Assembly (NCBI RefSeq): GCF_041821045.1
Contig: NZ_JBGUAW010000003.1
Span: 310,001 to 374,000, forward strand
DNA: 64,000 bases
DNA from: Thiohalorhabdus sp. Cl-TMA
GTDB lineage: Bacteria; Pseudomonadota; Gammaproteobacteria; Thiohalorhabdales; Thiohalorhabdaceae
Direction: 5' to 3'
The position numbers and the translations under genes were made by a program. Position 1 is the first letter of the stretch; each line of letters begins with the position of its first letter. Of the stretch, positions 18,742 to 26,579 are shown one piece after another. The notes below the pieces were generated by a model. The model was given only the letters and a program-made list of their open reading frames with translations. It was not told where the DNA came from and made no database searches.

Positions 18742-19530
18742 ATGAAGCGGGGAAGCATCGGCGTAGCCGTCCCCCGCCCCCCGTTCCTGGCGGTGTGGGC
18801 CCGCAATCTCCGGGTATGGCGGCGCTTCGCCATCCCTTCGCTGCTGGGCAATTTCGGCGAGCCGCTGCTTTACCTCCTGGGCCTGGGCTACGGGCTGGGC
18901 CGGTTCATATCCGGCATGTCGGAGATCCCCTATTTGGTCTATCTGGCCTCCGGAATCCTCTGCGCCACGGCCATGAACACGGCCAGCTACGAGGGGCTGT
19001 ACGCCGCCTTCACCCGGATGACCCGCCAGGACACTTACGGCGCCATGCTGGCGACGCCCCTGCGGGTGGAGGAGGTGGTGGCAGGCGAGGTGGCCTGGTG
19101 CGCCACCAAGAGCCTCATAAGCGGTACCACCCTGTTCGTGGTGGCGCTCTTCCTGGGGGCGGTGCCTCCGGAGCCGGAGATCCTGGCCGCCCTGCCGGTG
19201 GTCTTCCTCATCGGGCTGGTATTCGGTGCCCTGGCCATGGTGGTCACCAGCCTGGCGCCCTCCTACGACTTCTTCCTCTACTATTTCACCATCTTCATTA
19301 CCCCCATGTTCATGTTCTCGGGGGTCTTCTATCCCATCGATACCCTCCCGGGATGGCTGCGCACAGGGATGCAGTTCCTGCCCCTGGTGCACGGGGTGGA
19401 GCTGGTGCGCCCCATGCTGACCGGCGCCATGCCGCGGGAAGTGCCGCTGCACCTCGGCGTGCTGGTCCTGTATCTGTTCGGTGCCTACCAGGTAGCAGTG
19501 GCGCAGCTTCGACGGCGTTTGCTGGTGTGA
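18742..19530 (+). CDS. ABC-2 type transporter permease, NodJ-type
   Basis: The 262-residue inner-membrane protein has six predicted membrane segments and the NodJ-like opening AVWARNLRVWRRFAIPSLLG followed by FGEPLLYLLGLGYGLG. Later features are the FTRMTRQDTYGAMLATPL cytoplasmic loop, and FIITPMFMFSG-like segment FITPMFMFSGVFYPIDTLP. These are typical of the ABC-2 permeases that pair with NodI-type ATPases. The ATG at 18742 abuts the preceding stop, and AGGAGG lies inside the end of the ATPase gene, so the two are translationally coupled. Rhizobial NodIJ export lipochitin oligosaccharides, but most family members in other bacteria do not; lipid or glycolipid export is only a guess. Confidence 0.92.
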   Translation: MKRGSIGVAVPRPPFLAVWARNLRVWRRFAIPSLLGNFGEPLLYLLGLGYGLGRFISGMSEIPYLVYLASGILCATAMNTASYEGLYAAFTRMTRQDTYGAMLATPLRVEEVVAGEVAWCATKSLISGTTLFVVALFLGAVPPEPEILAALPVVFLIGLVFGALAMVVTSLAPSYDFFLYYFTIFITPMFMFSGVFYPIDTLPGWLRTGMQFLPLVHGVELVRPMLTGAMPREVPLHLGVLVLYLFGAYQVAVAQLRRRLLV

Positions 19531-19592
19531 TCGCCGGGGAATCCGGTTTCCCCGGGGAGGGCATTCCCGGAGGGGTCTGGAGCGCCACGGCC

Positions 19593-19618
19593 TGTCGCGG
19601 CCGGAGGCCGCTCCCATA
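19593..19618 (-). repeat. REP-like palindromic element
   Basis: TGTCGCGGCCGGAGGCCGCT followed by CCCATA is the reverse-orientation form of the TGTGGGAGCGGC...GCCGCGACA element. It pairs with an opposite copy about 90 bases away. The remaining 19531-19850 stretch holds no gene I can support. Confidence 0.8.
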
Positions 19619-19705
19619 GAACCCGAAACAGCCCCGAAGGCCTTTTCTGGAAGGGTAAAAAGGAGGCTGCGCCTGGAGTGCCAATCATAGCCTGCAGAGG
19701 GCAAC

Positions 19706-19733
19706 TGTGGGAGCGGCCTCCGGCCGCGACAGG
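19706..19733 (+). repeat. REP-like palindromic element, partner copy
   Basis: TGTGGGAGCGGCCTCCGGCC followed by GCGACAGG lies in inverted orientation to the copy at 19593-19618. Together they could fold into a long stem, and may protect the 3' end of the ABC transporter mRNA. Confidence 0.8.
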
Positions 19734-19853
19734 AGCTTCTGGGAAGCGTATGGAAAAGGCTGGTACGCCGGACGAAGGTGTGCCGGATAGGGCTCGCCTG
19801 CGGGAGACGCGCGCTGACCGGCAGGTAGCGGCGAGTGGGAGACCGGTAAAGCA

Positions 19854-19877
19854 AAAGGCCCCCAATGGGGGCCTTCA
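19854..19877 (-). terminator. Rho-independent terminator of bcp
   Basis: Read on the minus strand, GAAGGCCCCCATTGGGGGCC followed by TTTTGC forms a strong stem with a U-tract. It sits about 50 bases after the bcp stop codon. Confidence 0.8.
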
Positions 19878-19927
19878 AGGGAGCTCGTGGGCGCATCCGC
19901 GCCCCCGGTAACCGGACCACTCCGGTT

Positions 19928-20407
19928 TTACCCGGCCAGTCCCCGCACTTCCTCGAGCACCTGGTCCACATGGCCGTCCACCTTCACCTTGCGGTGGGCA
20001 TGGCGGATCACCCCATCGGCGTCGATGACGAAGGTGGAGCGTTCCACGCTCCAGACCTTCTTGCCGTACATGTTCTTTTCCTTCATCACGCCGTAGGCGT
20101 TGCAGACCGCCTCGTCGGGGTCCGCCAGCAGGGGGAAGGGGAATTCCTGTTTGGCGGCGAACTTCTCGTGACTCGCCAGGCTGTCCCGGGAGATCCCCAG
20201 GACCTCCGCGCCGAGCTCCTGGAATTGCGGGTAGCGGTCCCGGAACTCCTGGCCCTCCTGGGTGCAGCCCGGCGTGTCGTCGCGGGGGTAGAAATAGAGC
20301 ACTACAAGCTTGCCGCGCAGGTCCGACAGGCGGACCTTGCCGTCGCGGGTAGCCTCCAGCTCGAAATCGGGGGCGGCCGCGCCCTCGATGACCGTTTCCT
20401 CGCTCAT
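19928..20407 (-). CDS. bcp: Thioredoxin-dependent thiol peroxidase (Bcp/PrxQ)
   Basis: This 159-residue peroxiredoxin reduces hydrogen peroxide and organic hydroperoxides with thioredoxin-type electron donors. The peroxidatic Cys48 sits in YPRDDTPGCTQEGQEF. The resolving cysteine found five residues later in E. coli Bcp is absent (Gln53); a second cysteine, Cys102 in DEAVCNAYG, could serve in intra- or intermolecular disulfide formation, as in other PrxQ groups. The rest of the fold, ISRDSLASHEKFAAKQ and ERSTFVIDADGVIRH, is standard. It is monocistronic, bounded by a terminator at 19854-19877 and, upstream, by the terminator of the next minus-strand gene at 20431-20457. Confidence 0.95.
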   Translation of the reverse strand: MSEETVIEGAAAPDFELEATRDGKVRLSDLRGKLVVLYFYPRDDTPGCTQEGQEFRDRYPQFQELGAEVLGISRDSLASHEKFAAKQEFPFPLLADPDEAVCNAYGVMKEKNMYGKKVWSVERSTFVIDADGVIRHAHRKVKVDGHVDQVLEEVRGLAG

Positions 20408-20430
20408 GCGATCCCTCCCTGGCTCAACGG

Positions 20431-20457
20431 AAAAAGGGCCCGTCTAGGGACGGGCCC
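20431..20457 (-). terminator. Rho-independent terminator of the TraF-like gene at 20486-22027
   Basis: On the minus strand GGGCCCGTCCCTAGACGGGC CC is followed by TTTTT. The nine-base-pair stem and U-tract lie 29 bases beyond the stop codon and upstream of bcp. Confidence 0.85.
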
Positions 20458-20485
20458 GGGATTCTACCGAAAAATCCGCGGCAAA

Positions 20486-22027
20486 TCAGAAGTCCACGGT
20501 GATCTCGGCGGAGGCGCGGAATTCCTTGGGAATGTCCTCGCCGTCCACGGTGGTGGTCTCCGGGGACATGGCCGCGCCCACGTCGGCGCGGACGGCCCAC
20601 AGGTTCAGACCCAGCCCCGCGGTGTAGACCGTGCCGATGTCGTCCTCGGCCATGTTCTTGTAGGCGCCGGCCCGCAGGGCGAGGAAGCGGAAGGCGTCCC
20701 ACTCGAAGCCGCCGGAAAGGAATTGGGTGTGGTAGTCCTGGAACACGGTCTCGTTGGCGGTGATGTCGTAGTCCACCTCCAGGGTTAGCGTGTTGTAGGG
20801 GATGAAGGCCACCCCCGCGCGCACCTGGGGCGACAGGGTGATGGAATCGTATTTCTGGCCGGTGTCCGAGTCCCGGAAGCCGTCGAAGGTGGGGCTGTTG
20901 AGGTTGCGGGCCATGAGGCCGAAATTGAACATGTCGTAGCGGCCCATGATGCCCAGGTCGGCGCCGACGTTGGTGCTCTCGTTGTACTTCTCGTCGGTCT
21001 TGGCGATGGTGTCGCCGGAATCGTCGTTGAAGACGATCACCTGGTTGCCGTACACCCGGCCCTGCATGAGCTTCAGGTTGCCGCCGACGGACCAGTGGTC
21101 ATTGAGGGCGTAGCCGTAGCTGAGCGGCACCTCGGCCAGGGCGAAGCCGCGCAGGGTGACCTCGGTGGCGTTTTGGTCGGTGCTTGAGGAAGACGAACCG
21201 GTATTGCCCAGGGTGGTATCCAGAAGGTCGACAGTCTCATCGGCCTGGCTTGAGCTTACCCCGGCGTCCTTGGCTGCATCGTCAAGGGCGAGGACCGCAG
21301 ACTGGGCATCGCCCGAGCTGACCCCCTGATTGATCAGAGTCTGTTCCAGGGTGCTTTGTTGGTCGGAGGTGAAAACGTCCAGGTTGCTGTCCCCAGATGT
21401 GTTGTTATTTATGCCATTAACAACGGTAGTCACGTCGGCGCTGAATCCCAGGTTCTGGGTGTCCAGCTCGGTGACGCGGGCATTGACCTGGCCGTATACG
21501 CGGACGCCCAGGCCGAAATGGCCGATCCGGGTGCTGAAGCCGCCGTTGGCGTCCGCCAGCAGGGCGTTGTTGGGGTCGTCCACGCCGGAGAGGCTGGAGG
21601 TCAGATTCAGCAGCTCCTCCGCTTCGCTCTTGCTGTCGATGCCGTCGGACAGGGAATCCAGGTCCACATCGGAGAGGGTATCCATGTGGTCGGCCATCCG
21701 GCCGTGGAAGCGGGCGCCGGCCCCGACGTCCAGGCCCAGCCCGAAGTCCTTGCGGCCCAGGTTGTTGTTGTCGTTCTCGCTCTGGTAGCCGCCCTCGGTC
21801 CGCTTGTTGAAGAAGCCGAAAGCGGCGGGGTTGTAGTACTGGGCGTCGGTGTCGTCCACGGCGGCGGTCAGGGCGCCGGCCATGCCCTGGCCGCGGGCGC
21901 CGACGAAGAAGGTGTCCAGCGCGCTGGCGGGAGTGGCCGCCAGGGCCAGGGTCGCGGCGCTGCCCAGAACGGTCAGGGCGCGCGCATGGGAAAGAGCGTG
22001 GCGTGGGGGGCGGCTCTTCTTGTCCAT
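20486..22027 (-). CDS. TraF-like outer-membrane beta-barrel protein, copy 1
   Basis: The 513-residue protein has a signal peptide ending PASALDTFFVGARGQGMAGA and the YYNPAAFGFF segment near residue 65, then many alternating beta-strand stretches ending in a C-terminal phenylalanine (ITVDF), as outer-membrane barrels do. The pattern matches the 'TraF-like' family (named after an F-plasmid operon protein), related to the FadL/OmpP1 group; there are no conjugation genes nearby. Residues about 215-290 form a Ser/Asp/Gln-rich, probably helical insertion. AAAGGGG lies upstream of the ATG at 22027. The next upstream gene is a paralog. Function is unknown; transport of hydrophobic substrates is possible. 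Confidence 0.8.
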   Translation of the reverse strand: MDKKSRPPRHALSHARALTVLGSAATLALAATPASALDTFFVGARGQGMAGALTAAVDDTDAQYYNPAAFGFFNKRTEGGYQSENDNNNLGRKDFGLGLDVGAGARFHGRMADHMDTLSDVDLDSLSDGIDSKSEAEELLNLTSSLSGVDDPNNALLADANGGFSTRIGHFGLGVRVYGQVNARVTELDTQNLGFSADVTTVVNGINNNTSGDSNLDVFTSDQQSTLEQTLINQGVSSGDAQSAVLALDDAAKDAGVSSSQADETVDLLDTTLGNTGSSSSSTDQNATEVTLRGFALAEVPLSYGYALNDHWSVGGNLKLMQGRVYGNQVIVFNDDSGDTIAKTDEKYNESTNVGADLGIMGRYDMFNFGLMARNLNSPTFDGFRDSDTGQKYDSITLSPQVRAGVAFIPYNTLTLEVDYDITANETVFQDYHTQFLSGGFEWDAFRFLALRAGAYKNMAEDDIGTVYTAGLGLNLWAVRADVGAAMSPETTTVDGEDIPKEFRASAEITVDF

Positions 22028-22190
22028 GACTTCCAGTCCCCTTTGTGCGGAAGGCCAGTAGTGTGCTCTGTGTTTGCCCGTAATCCAGTGCGGGATTATC
22101 CGTACCCTACCAAAATCGGGCGGGCCAAGGCAGTGATCCGGGTCACAGGACGGATGCGCACGGGCGGAGCCGACCCCGCAAGCGGAGGAA

Positions 22191-23738
22191 TCAGAAGTCG
22201 GCGCTTACCTTCAGACTGGCGCGCATCTCCTTGGGCAGGCGGTTGCCGTAAAAGGGGATGTCCAGATTTTTGACAGTGGTGGTCTCCGCGGACATGGCCA
22301 GGGAGAGGTCGGCGCGCACGGTCCACAGGTTGAGCCCCAGCCCCCCGGTGTAGACCGTGCCCATGTCCCGCTCGGCGAGGTTCCGGTAGGCGCCCGCCCG
22401 AACCGCCACGATCCGGAGGATGTCCCATTCCATGCCGCCCGCCAGCATCTGGGTGTCGTAGCCCCGTAGCACCGTGTCGTTGCGGGTCAGGTCGTAGTCC
22501 AGCTCGAAGGTCACCGTGTGGAAGGGGATGAGGGCGACCCCGGCGCGTACCTGGGGCTCCACTTCCACGTCGGAGATGGAATAGGAATCGCCGTTGGCGT
22601 CGGTGTAGGTGAAGCCGTCGAAGGTGGGGCTGTTGAGGTTGCGGGCCATGAGGCCGAAGTTGACCCGCGGATAGCGGGCCATGATGCCCACGTCCACGCC
22701 CACCCGGCTGGTCTCCTCGTAGCGCTCGTCGGTCTTGGCGAGGACGTCGCCGGCGTCGCTGTCGAAGACCAGCACATGGTTGCCGTAGACCCGGCCGCGC
22801 ATGAGCTTCAGGTTGGCGCCCACCGCCCAGCGGTCGTTGAAGGCGTGGCCGTAGGTGACGGGCACCTCGGTGAGCAGGAAGCCCTTGAGGGTGAGCAGCG
22901 TGCCGTTTTCGGAGACGGTGCTGGAGGTCCCGGAGCCGGAGGAGCCGGCCACGTCGTCGAGGACCTGGACCGCCGCATCGGCGTCCTCGGTGCTGAGCCC
23001 CTGCTCGTCGGCGAGGGTATCCAGGTCGACAATGGTCTGGTCGGCGAAGCCGGCGGCGGCGAGGCTATCCTTCTGATCGGCGCTCAGGACCGTAAGGTCG
23101 TCGATGGTCTTGGAGCCGTCGCTGGTGACGTTGTTCTGGATTTCCGTATCGAGCTGGTCGGTGCTTATGCCCAGATTGGCGGAATCGAGCTCGGTCACCT
23201 GCGCCGAGGCCTGGCCCAGCGCCCGTATGCCGATCCCGAAGTGCCGGAAGCGCACCGCGGCGCCGGCGTTGCTGTCCACCATCAGCCCGGTGCCCTTGTC
23301 GTCGATGCCGCCGAGGCTCTCCGTGAAGGCGAGCAGGTCCTCGGCCTCCGATGGGGAATCGATGCCGTTGGTGAGGGCGTCGAGATCCGTGGTCGAAAGG
23401 GTGTGCAGGTACTCGCCCATCTTCCCGGAGGCGCGCAGGCCGATGCCGGCGTCGGCGCCGTGCCCGTAGAGCTTGCGGGCCAGGTCGTTGTTGTCGAAGC
23501 GGATGCTGGCGTCGCGGTGGAAGAAGCCGAAAGCGGCGGGGTTGTAGTACTGGGCGTCGGTGTCGTCCACGGCGGCGGTCAGGGCTCCGGCCATGCCCTG
23601 GGCCCGGGGCCCGACGAAGAAGGTGTCCAGGGCGTGCGCCGGCGGAACGGTACAGGCGGCGACGATCCCGGCCAGGAAGGCCCGCCCGTATCGGATTCCC
23701 GGTGCCCGCCCGCGGTCTTTGCGCGGCGATGCAGGCAT
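22191..23738 (-). CDS. TraF-like outer-membrane beta-barrel protein, copy 2
   Basis: This 515-residue paralog of the downstream gene shares the ALDTFFVGPRAQGMAGALTA opening after its signal peptide, the YYNPAAFGFF segment, KLMRGRVYGNHVLVF, ARNLNSPTFDGF and a C-terminal VSADF. Its insertion (about residues 235-295) differs in sequence but is again rich in Asp, Ala and Gln and probably helical. The ATG at 23738 is preferred over the longer frame from 23852, because AAAGGGG precedes it and the longer version would cross a terminator. The 163-base gap to copy 1 has no obvious terminator, so the two are probably cotranscribed. A tandem duplication is the simplest origin. Confidence 0.8.
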   Translation of the reverse strand: MPASPRKDRGRAPGIRYGRAFLAGIVAACTVPPAHALDTFFVGPRAQGMAGALTAAVDDTDAQYYNPAAFGFFHRDASIRFDNNDLARKLYGHGADAGIGLRASGKMGEYLHTLSTTDLDALTNGIDSPSEAEDLLAFTESLGGIDDKGTGLMVDSNAGAAVRFRHFGIGIRALGQASAQVTELDSANLGISTDQLDTEIQNNVTSDGSKTIDDLTVLSADQKDSLAAAGFADQTIVDLDTLADEQGLSTEDADAAVQVLDDVAGSSGSGTSSTVSENGTLLTLKGFLLTEVPVTYGHAFNDRWAVGANLKLMRGRVYGNHVLVFDSDAGDVLAKTDERYEETSRVGVDVGIMARYPRVNFGLMARNLNSPTFDGFTYTDANGDSYSISDVEVEPQVRAGVALIPFHTVTFELDYDLTRNDTVLRGYDTQMLAGGMEWDILRIVAVRAGAYRNLAERDMGTVYTGGLGLNLWTVRADLSLAMSAETTTVKNLDIPFYGNRLPKEMRASLKVSADF

Positions 23739-23831
23739 GGCTTCCGATCCCCTTTGCTGGAAAGCCCGTTGTTCATCGGGGAAAACCCCGATCATACCGG
23801 GGAATATACCGAATTTTTCCGGGGATACCGA

Positions 23832-23864
23832 TAAAAAAATGGCCCCGGTCACCGGACCGGGGCC
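23832..23864 (-). terminator. Rho-independent terminator of the pyruvate dehydrogenase operon
   Basis: On the minus strand GGCCCCGGTCCGGTGACCGG GGCC is followed by ATTTTTTT. The ten-base-pair stem lies 43 bases after the stop of the E2-E3 fusion gene. Confidence 0.9.
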
Positions 23865-23907
23865 ACGGGCGGGCGGTTTCGGGGTCCGGTTCCGGACCCC
23901 GCCGCGC

Positions 23908-26577
23908 TCAGGCCTTGGCCTTCCTGGCGGCGCGCTTGAGGCGCGAAAGCAGGCGGCGGGCCAGGTCGCCGAACATCTCGGTCTGCGTCGGGTGGGGATG
24001 GATGGCCTCCGCCACCTGATCCACGGTCAGCCGGCCGGAAACCATCATCACCGCCTCGCCGATGAGGTTGTCGGCGTGGTCGGCAAGGATGTGGACGCCC
24101 AGGATCCGGTGGGTGGTCTTGTCCACCACCATCTTGATCAGGCCTTCCTCCTCGCCCTCGATCATGGCCATGGCGTCGATCTTCACCAGGGTCTTGGCGG
24201 CCACCGGATCGTAGCCGGCCTCCTTGGCCTGCTCCTCGGTGAGGCCGGCGAAGGCGGCCTCGGGGCGGGTGAAGATCACACCGCAGTCCAGCGCCTGATC
24301 GTAGCGGGCGCGCTCGCCCAGGAGGTTGGCGGCGGCCACGCGGCCCTGGGTGGCGGCGGTGTGGGCCAGCATGAGGCCCGGCACCACGTCGCCCACGGCG
24401 AAGATGTGCGGCACGCTGGTCCGGCAGCGGTCGTCCACCTTGATAAAGCCGGTCTCGGTGTCCACGCCGGCGGCGTCGAGGCCGAAGCCGTCGAAGTTCG
24501 GCCGCTTTCCGGTGGCCACCAGCACCCGGTCCACCTGCACGGTGCCCTGTTTGCCGTCGGCGTCGGTGTAGTGAACGGTCATGTCGCCCACCGCACCGTC
24601 GATCTTGTCCACCTTGGCGCCCAGATTCAGGGCCAGCCGGTCCTCGCCCTCCAGGATCTGGGTGAGGCTCTTGGCCACCTCGCCTTCCACCTCGGGGAGC
24701 ACCCGGTCGGCGATCTCGAAGGTGGTCACCTCGGCGCCGAAGTCGCGGAAGATCTGCGCCATCTCCAGGCCGATGGCACCGCAGCCGATTACGGCCAGGC
24801 GCTTGGGCGGCTCGGGCAGGTGCCAGATGGAGTTGGAGGTCTCCACCCCCTCGCTATCGGCGCCCGGGATGGGCGGCACGAAGGGCGGGGCGCCGGTGGC
24901 GACGATGGCCGCGCCGAAGGTGAGCTGCTGCTCGTTGCCGTCGGCGTCGGTGTAGGCCAGGCTGTGATCGCCGGTGAGGCGGGCGCGGCCCTGGCGGTAG
25001 TCGATCTTCAGGCCCTTGTCCGCCTTGTAGGCCATCTCGCCGCGGGATTGCATGACGCCCTTGCGGTGCGTCTCCAGGGCGTTCCAGTCCAGGGTCCCCT
25101 GGTCCGTACCCCGTACGCCGAGCTGGCTGTCGCCGGCGCGGTCACGCAGCCGGTTGGCGCTCGCCCGCCACGCCTTGGAGGGGATGCAGCCACGCCAAAG
25201 GCATTCGCCGCCGGGCAGCTCGTCGTCGTTGATCAGGGCCACGGAGTGGCCGTTCTCGGCCAGCTCGCGGGCGGCGTCCTCGCCGCCGGTGCCGCCGCCG
25301 ATCACTGCCACCTCCACGTCCCAGTCCCCTTCCGGGATGAGCGGGAAGCCGCCCTCCAGCCAGGAATCCGGGTTCTCGATCAGCGTCTTGAGGTCGCCCA
25401 GGTAGCGGGCGGCGTCGGCGCCGTTGATGACACGGTGGTCGCAGGACAGGGTCAGGCCCATGCCCTGCTCGGTGACCGCGCCCACGGCGAGGATGCCGCT
25501 GGCCCCCGGCACCGGGATGGCGTCGAAGTGCTCCACGCCGAACATGCCCAGGTTGGAGAGCATGAAGGTGGGGTGCTCGTATTCCGCGGGCGTCAGGCGC
25601 CGGCCGCGGGCGCGGCTCACCAGGTCCTTCCAGCCGCTAGCCAGGTCGGAGAGCTCGCGGTTGTTCACGTCGCGCAGCACGGGAACCACAAGGCCGCCCT
25701 TGTCCGCCTCCACGGCGATGCCCACGTCCACGTTGGAGCGCTCCACCACCTTGTCGCCGAACTGGTAGGCGTTGTTCATGGCCGGGTGCTTCTTGATGGC
25801 CTCGCCGCAGGCGCGCGCCAGCAGGATGGTGAAGCTGATGCCCATGGACTTGGCGGCCTGCTGCAGGCGCTCCGGGTGGGCGTGCATGCTTACCCGGAAC
25901 AGCGGCATGGTGAGCGCGTCCTGCATGTTGTGCGCCACCGCCCGCTCCAGGGAGGTCATGTCGCGCTCGTGGCCCGGGATGGAGCGGCGCGGCGCCACGG
26001 CGCCGCTGGCGGGCTCGCCGCCCGCGGCGGCACCGGCGGGCGCGGCAGCCTCCACATCCTTGGCGGTGATCTCGCCGTCGGGGCCGGTGCCTACCAGACG
26101 CTCCAGATCCACACTGAGCAGGCGCGCCAGGACGCGCGAATAGGGGGTGGCCTTCTTGCCCTTGGGGCGCGGCGCGGGCGCCTGGGGGCCGCCCGCTTGC
26201 TGGGGCGCCTCGGCCGCCGGCTGCTCGGTGGCGGGCTGTTGCGGCGCGGCCGGCTGCTCCTCCGGCGCGGGAGCGGCCTCCGGCTTGGCGGCCGGGGCCC
26301 CGCCCTCGGCCTCCTCGTGGACCACCTCGTCCTCGGATTCCACCAGGTAGCCGAGGGCGTCGCCCACGGGAACGGTGGCATCCACGGGGGCGATGGGGCC
26401 GGAGAGGTAGCCCTCGCGGAAGACCTCCACGTCCATGATGGCCTTGTCGGTCTCCACCTGGGCCACCACGTCGCCGCGCGCGACGTGCTCCCCGGGCTGT
26501 TTCTCCCATTCCACCAGTACGCCCTCGGTCATGGTGTCCGAGAGCTGCGGCATCTTGATGGTGTAGCTGCTCGCCAT
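23908..26577 (-). CDS. Fused dihydrolipoamide acetyltransferase (E2) - dihydrolipoyl dehydrogenase (E3)
   Basis: One uninterrupted 889-residue frame carries both remaining activities of the pyruvate dehydrogenase complex. Order: lipoyl domain (residues 1-80, lipoyl Lys45 in VETDKAIMD), an Ala/Pro/Glu linker, an E1/E3-binding domain (about 143-177), the acyltransferase core (about 205-405) with active His381 in CDHRVINGADAA, then directly an E3 flavoprotein. E3 shows FAD motif VIGGGTGGEDA (425-435), redox Cys459 and Cys464 in GGECLWRGCIPSK, a second dinucleotide motif AVIGCGAIGLEMA, and the catalytic HPHPTQTE (His862, Glu867). The usual Asp of HRxxDG is Asn385. No separate E3 gene follows. It starts two bases after the E1-beta gene, with a weak GGGA ribosome site. 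Confidence 0.93.
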   Translation of the reverse strand: MASSYTIKMPQLSDTMTEGVLVEWEKQPGEHVARGDVVAQVETDKAIMDVEVFREGYLSGPIAPVDATVPVGDALGYLVESEDEVVHEEAEGGAPAAKPEAAPAPEEQPAAPQQPATEQPAAEAPQQAGGPQAPAPRPKGKKATPYSRVLARLLSVDLERLVGTGPDGEITAKDVEAAAPAGAAAGGEPASGAVAPRRSIPGHERDMTSLERAVAHNMQDALTMPLFRVSMHAHPERLQQAAKSMGISFTILLARACGEAIKKHPAMNNAYQFGDKVVERSNVDVGIAVEADKGGLVVPVLRDVNNRELSDLASGWKDLVSRARGRRLTPAEYEHPTFMLSNLGMFGVEHFDAIPVPGASGILAVGAVTEQGMGLTLSCDHRVINGADAARYLGDLKTLIENPDSWLEGGFPLIPEGDWDVEVAVIGGGTGGEDAARELAENGHSVALINDDELPGGECLWRGCIPSKAWRASANRLRDRAGDSQLGVRGTDQGTLDWNALETHRKGVMQSRGEMAYKADKGLKIDYRQGRARLTGDHSLAYTDADGNEQQLTFGAAIVATGAPPFVPPIPGADSEGVETSNSIWHLPEPPKRLAVIGCGAIGLEMAQIFRDFGAEVTTFEIADRVLPEVEGEVAKSLTQILEGEDRLALNLGAKVDKIDGAVGDMTVHYTDADGKQGTVQVDRVLVATGKRPNFDGFGLDAAGVDTETGFIKVDDRCRTSVPHIFAVGDVVPGLMLAHTAATQGRVAAANLLGERARYDQALDCGVIFTRPEAAFAGLTEEQAKEAGYDPVAAKTLVKIDAMAMIEGEEEGLIKMVVDKTTHRILGVHILADHADNLIGEAVMMVSGRLTVDQVAEAIHPHPTQTEMFGDLARRLLSRLKRAARKAKA

Positions 26578-26579
26578 GT

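Noticed and set aside
17761-19530. True nodI and nodJ nodulation genes
   Set aside because: The motifs match the wider ABC-2 subgroup, but there are no other nod genes and nothing else suggests a plant symbiont.
20486-23738. Remnants of a conjugative transfer region, because of the TraF-like name
   Set aside because: No relaxase, coupling protein or other tra gene is present, and the two genes look like intact outer-membrane proteins with their own terminator.
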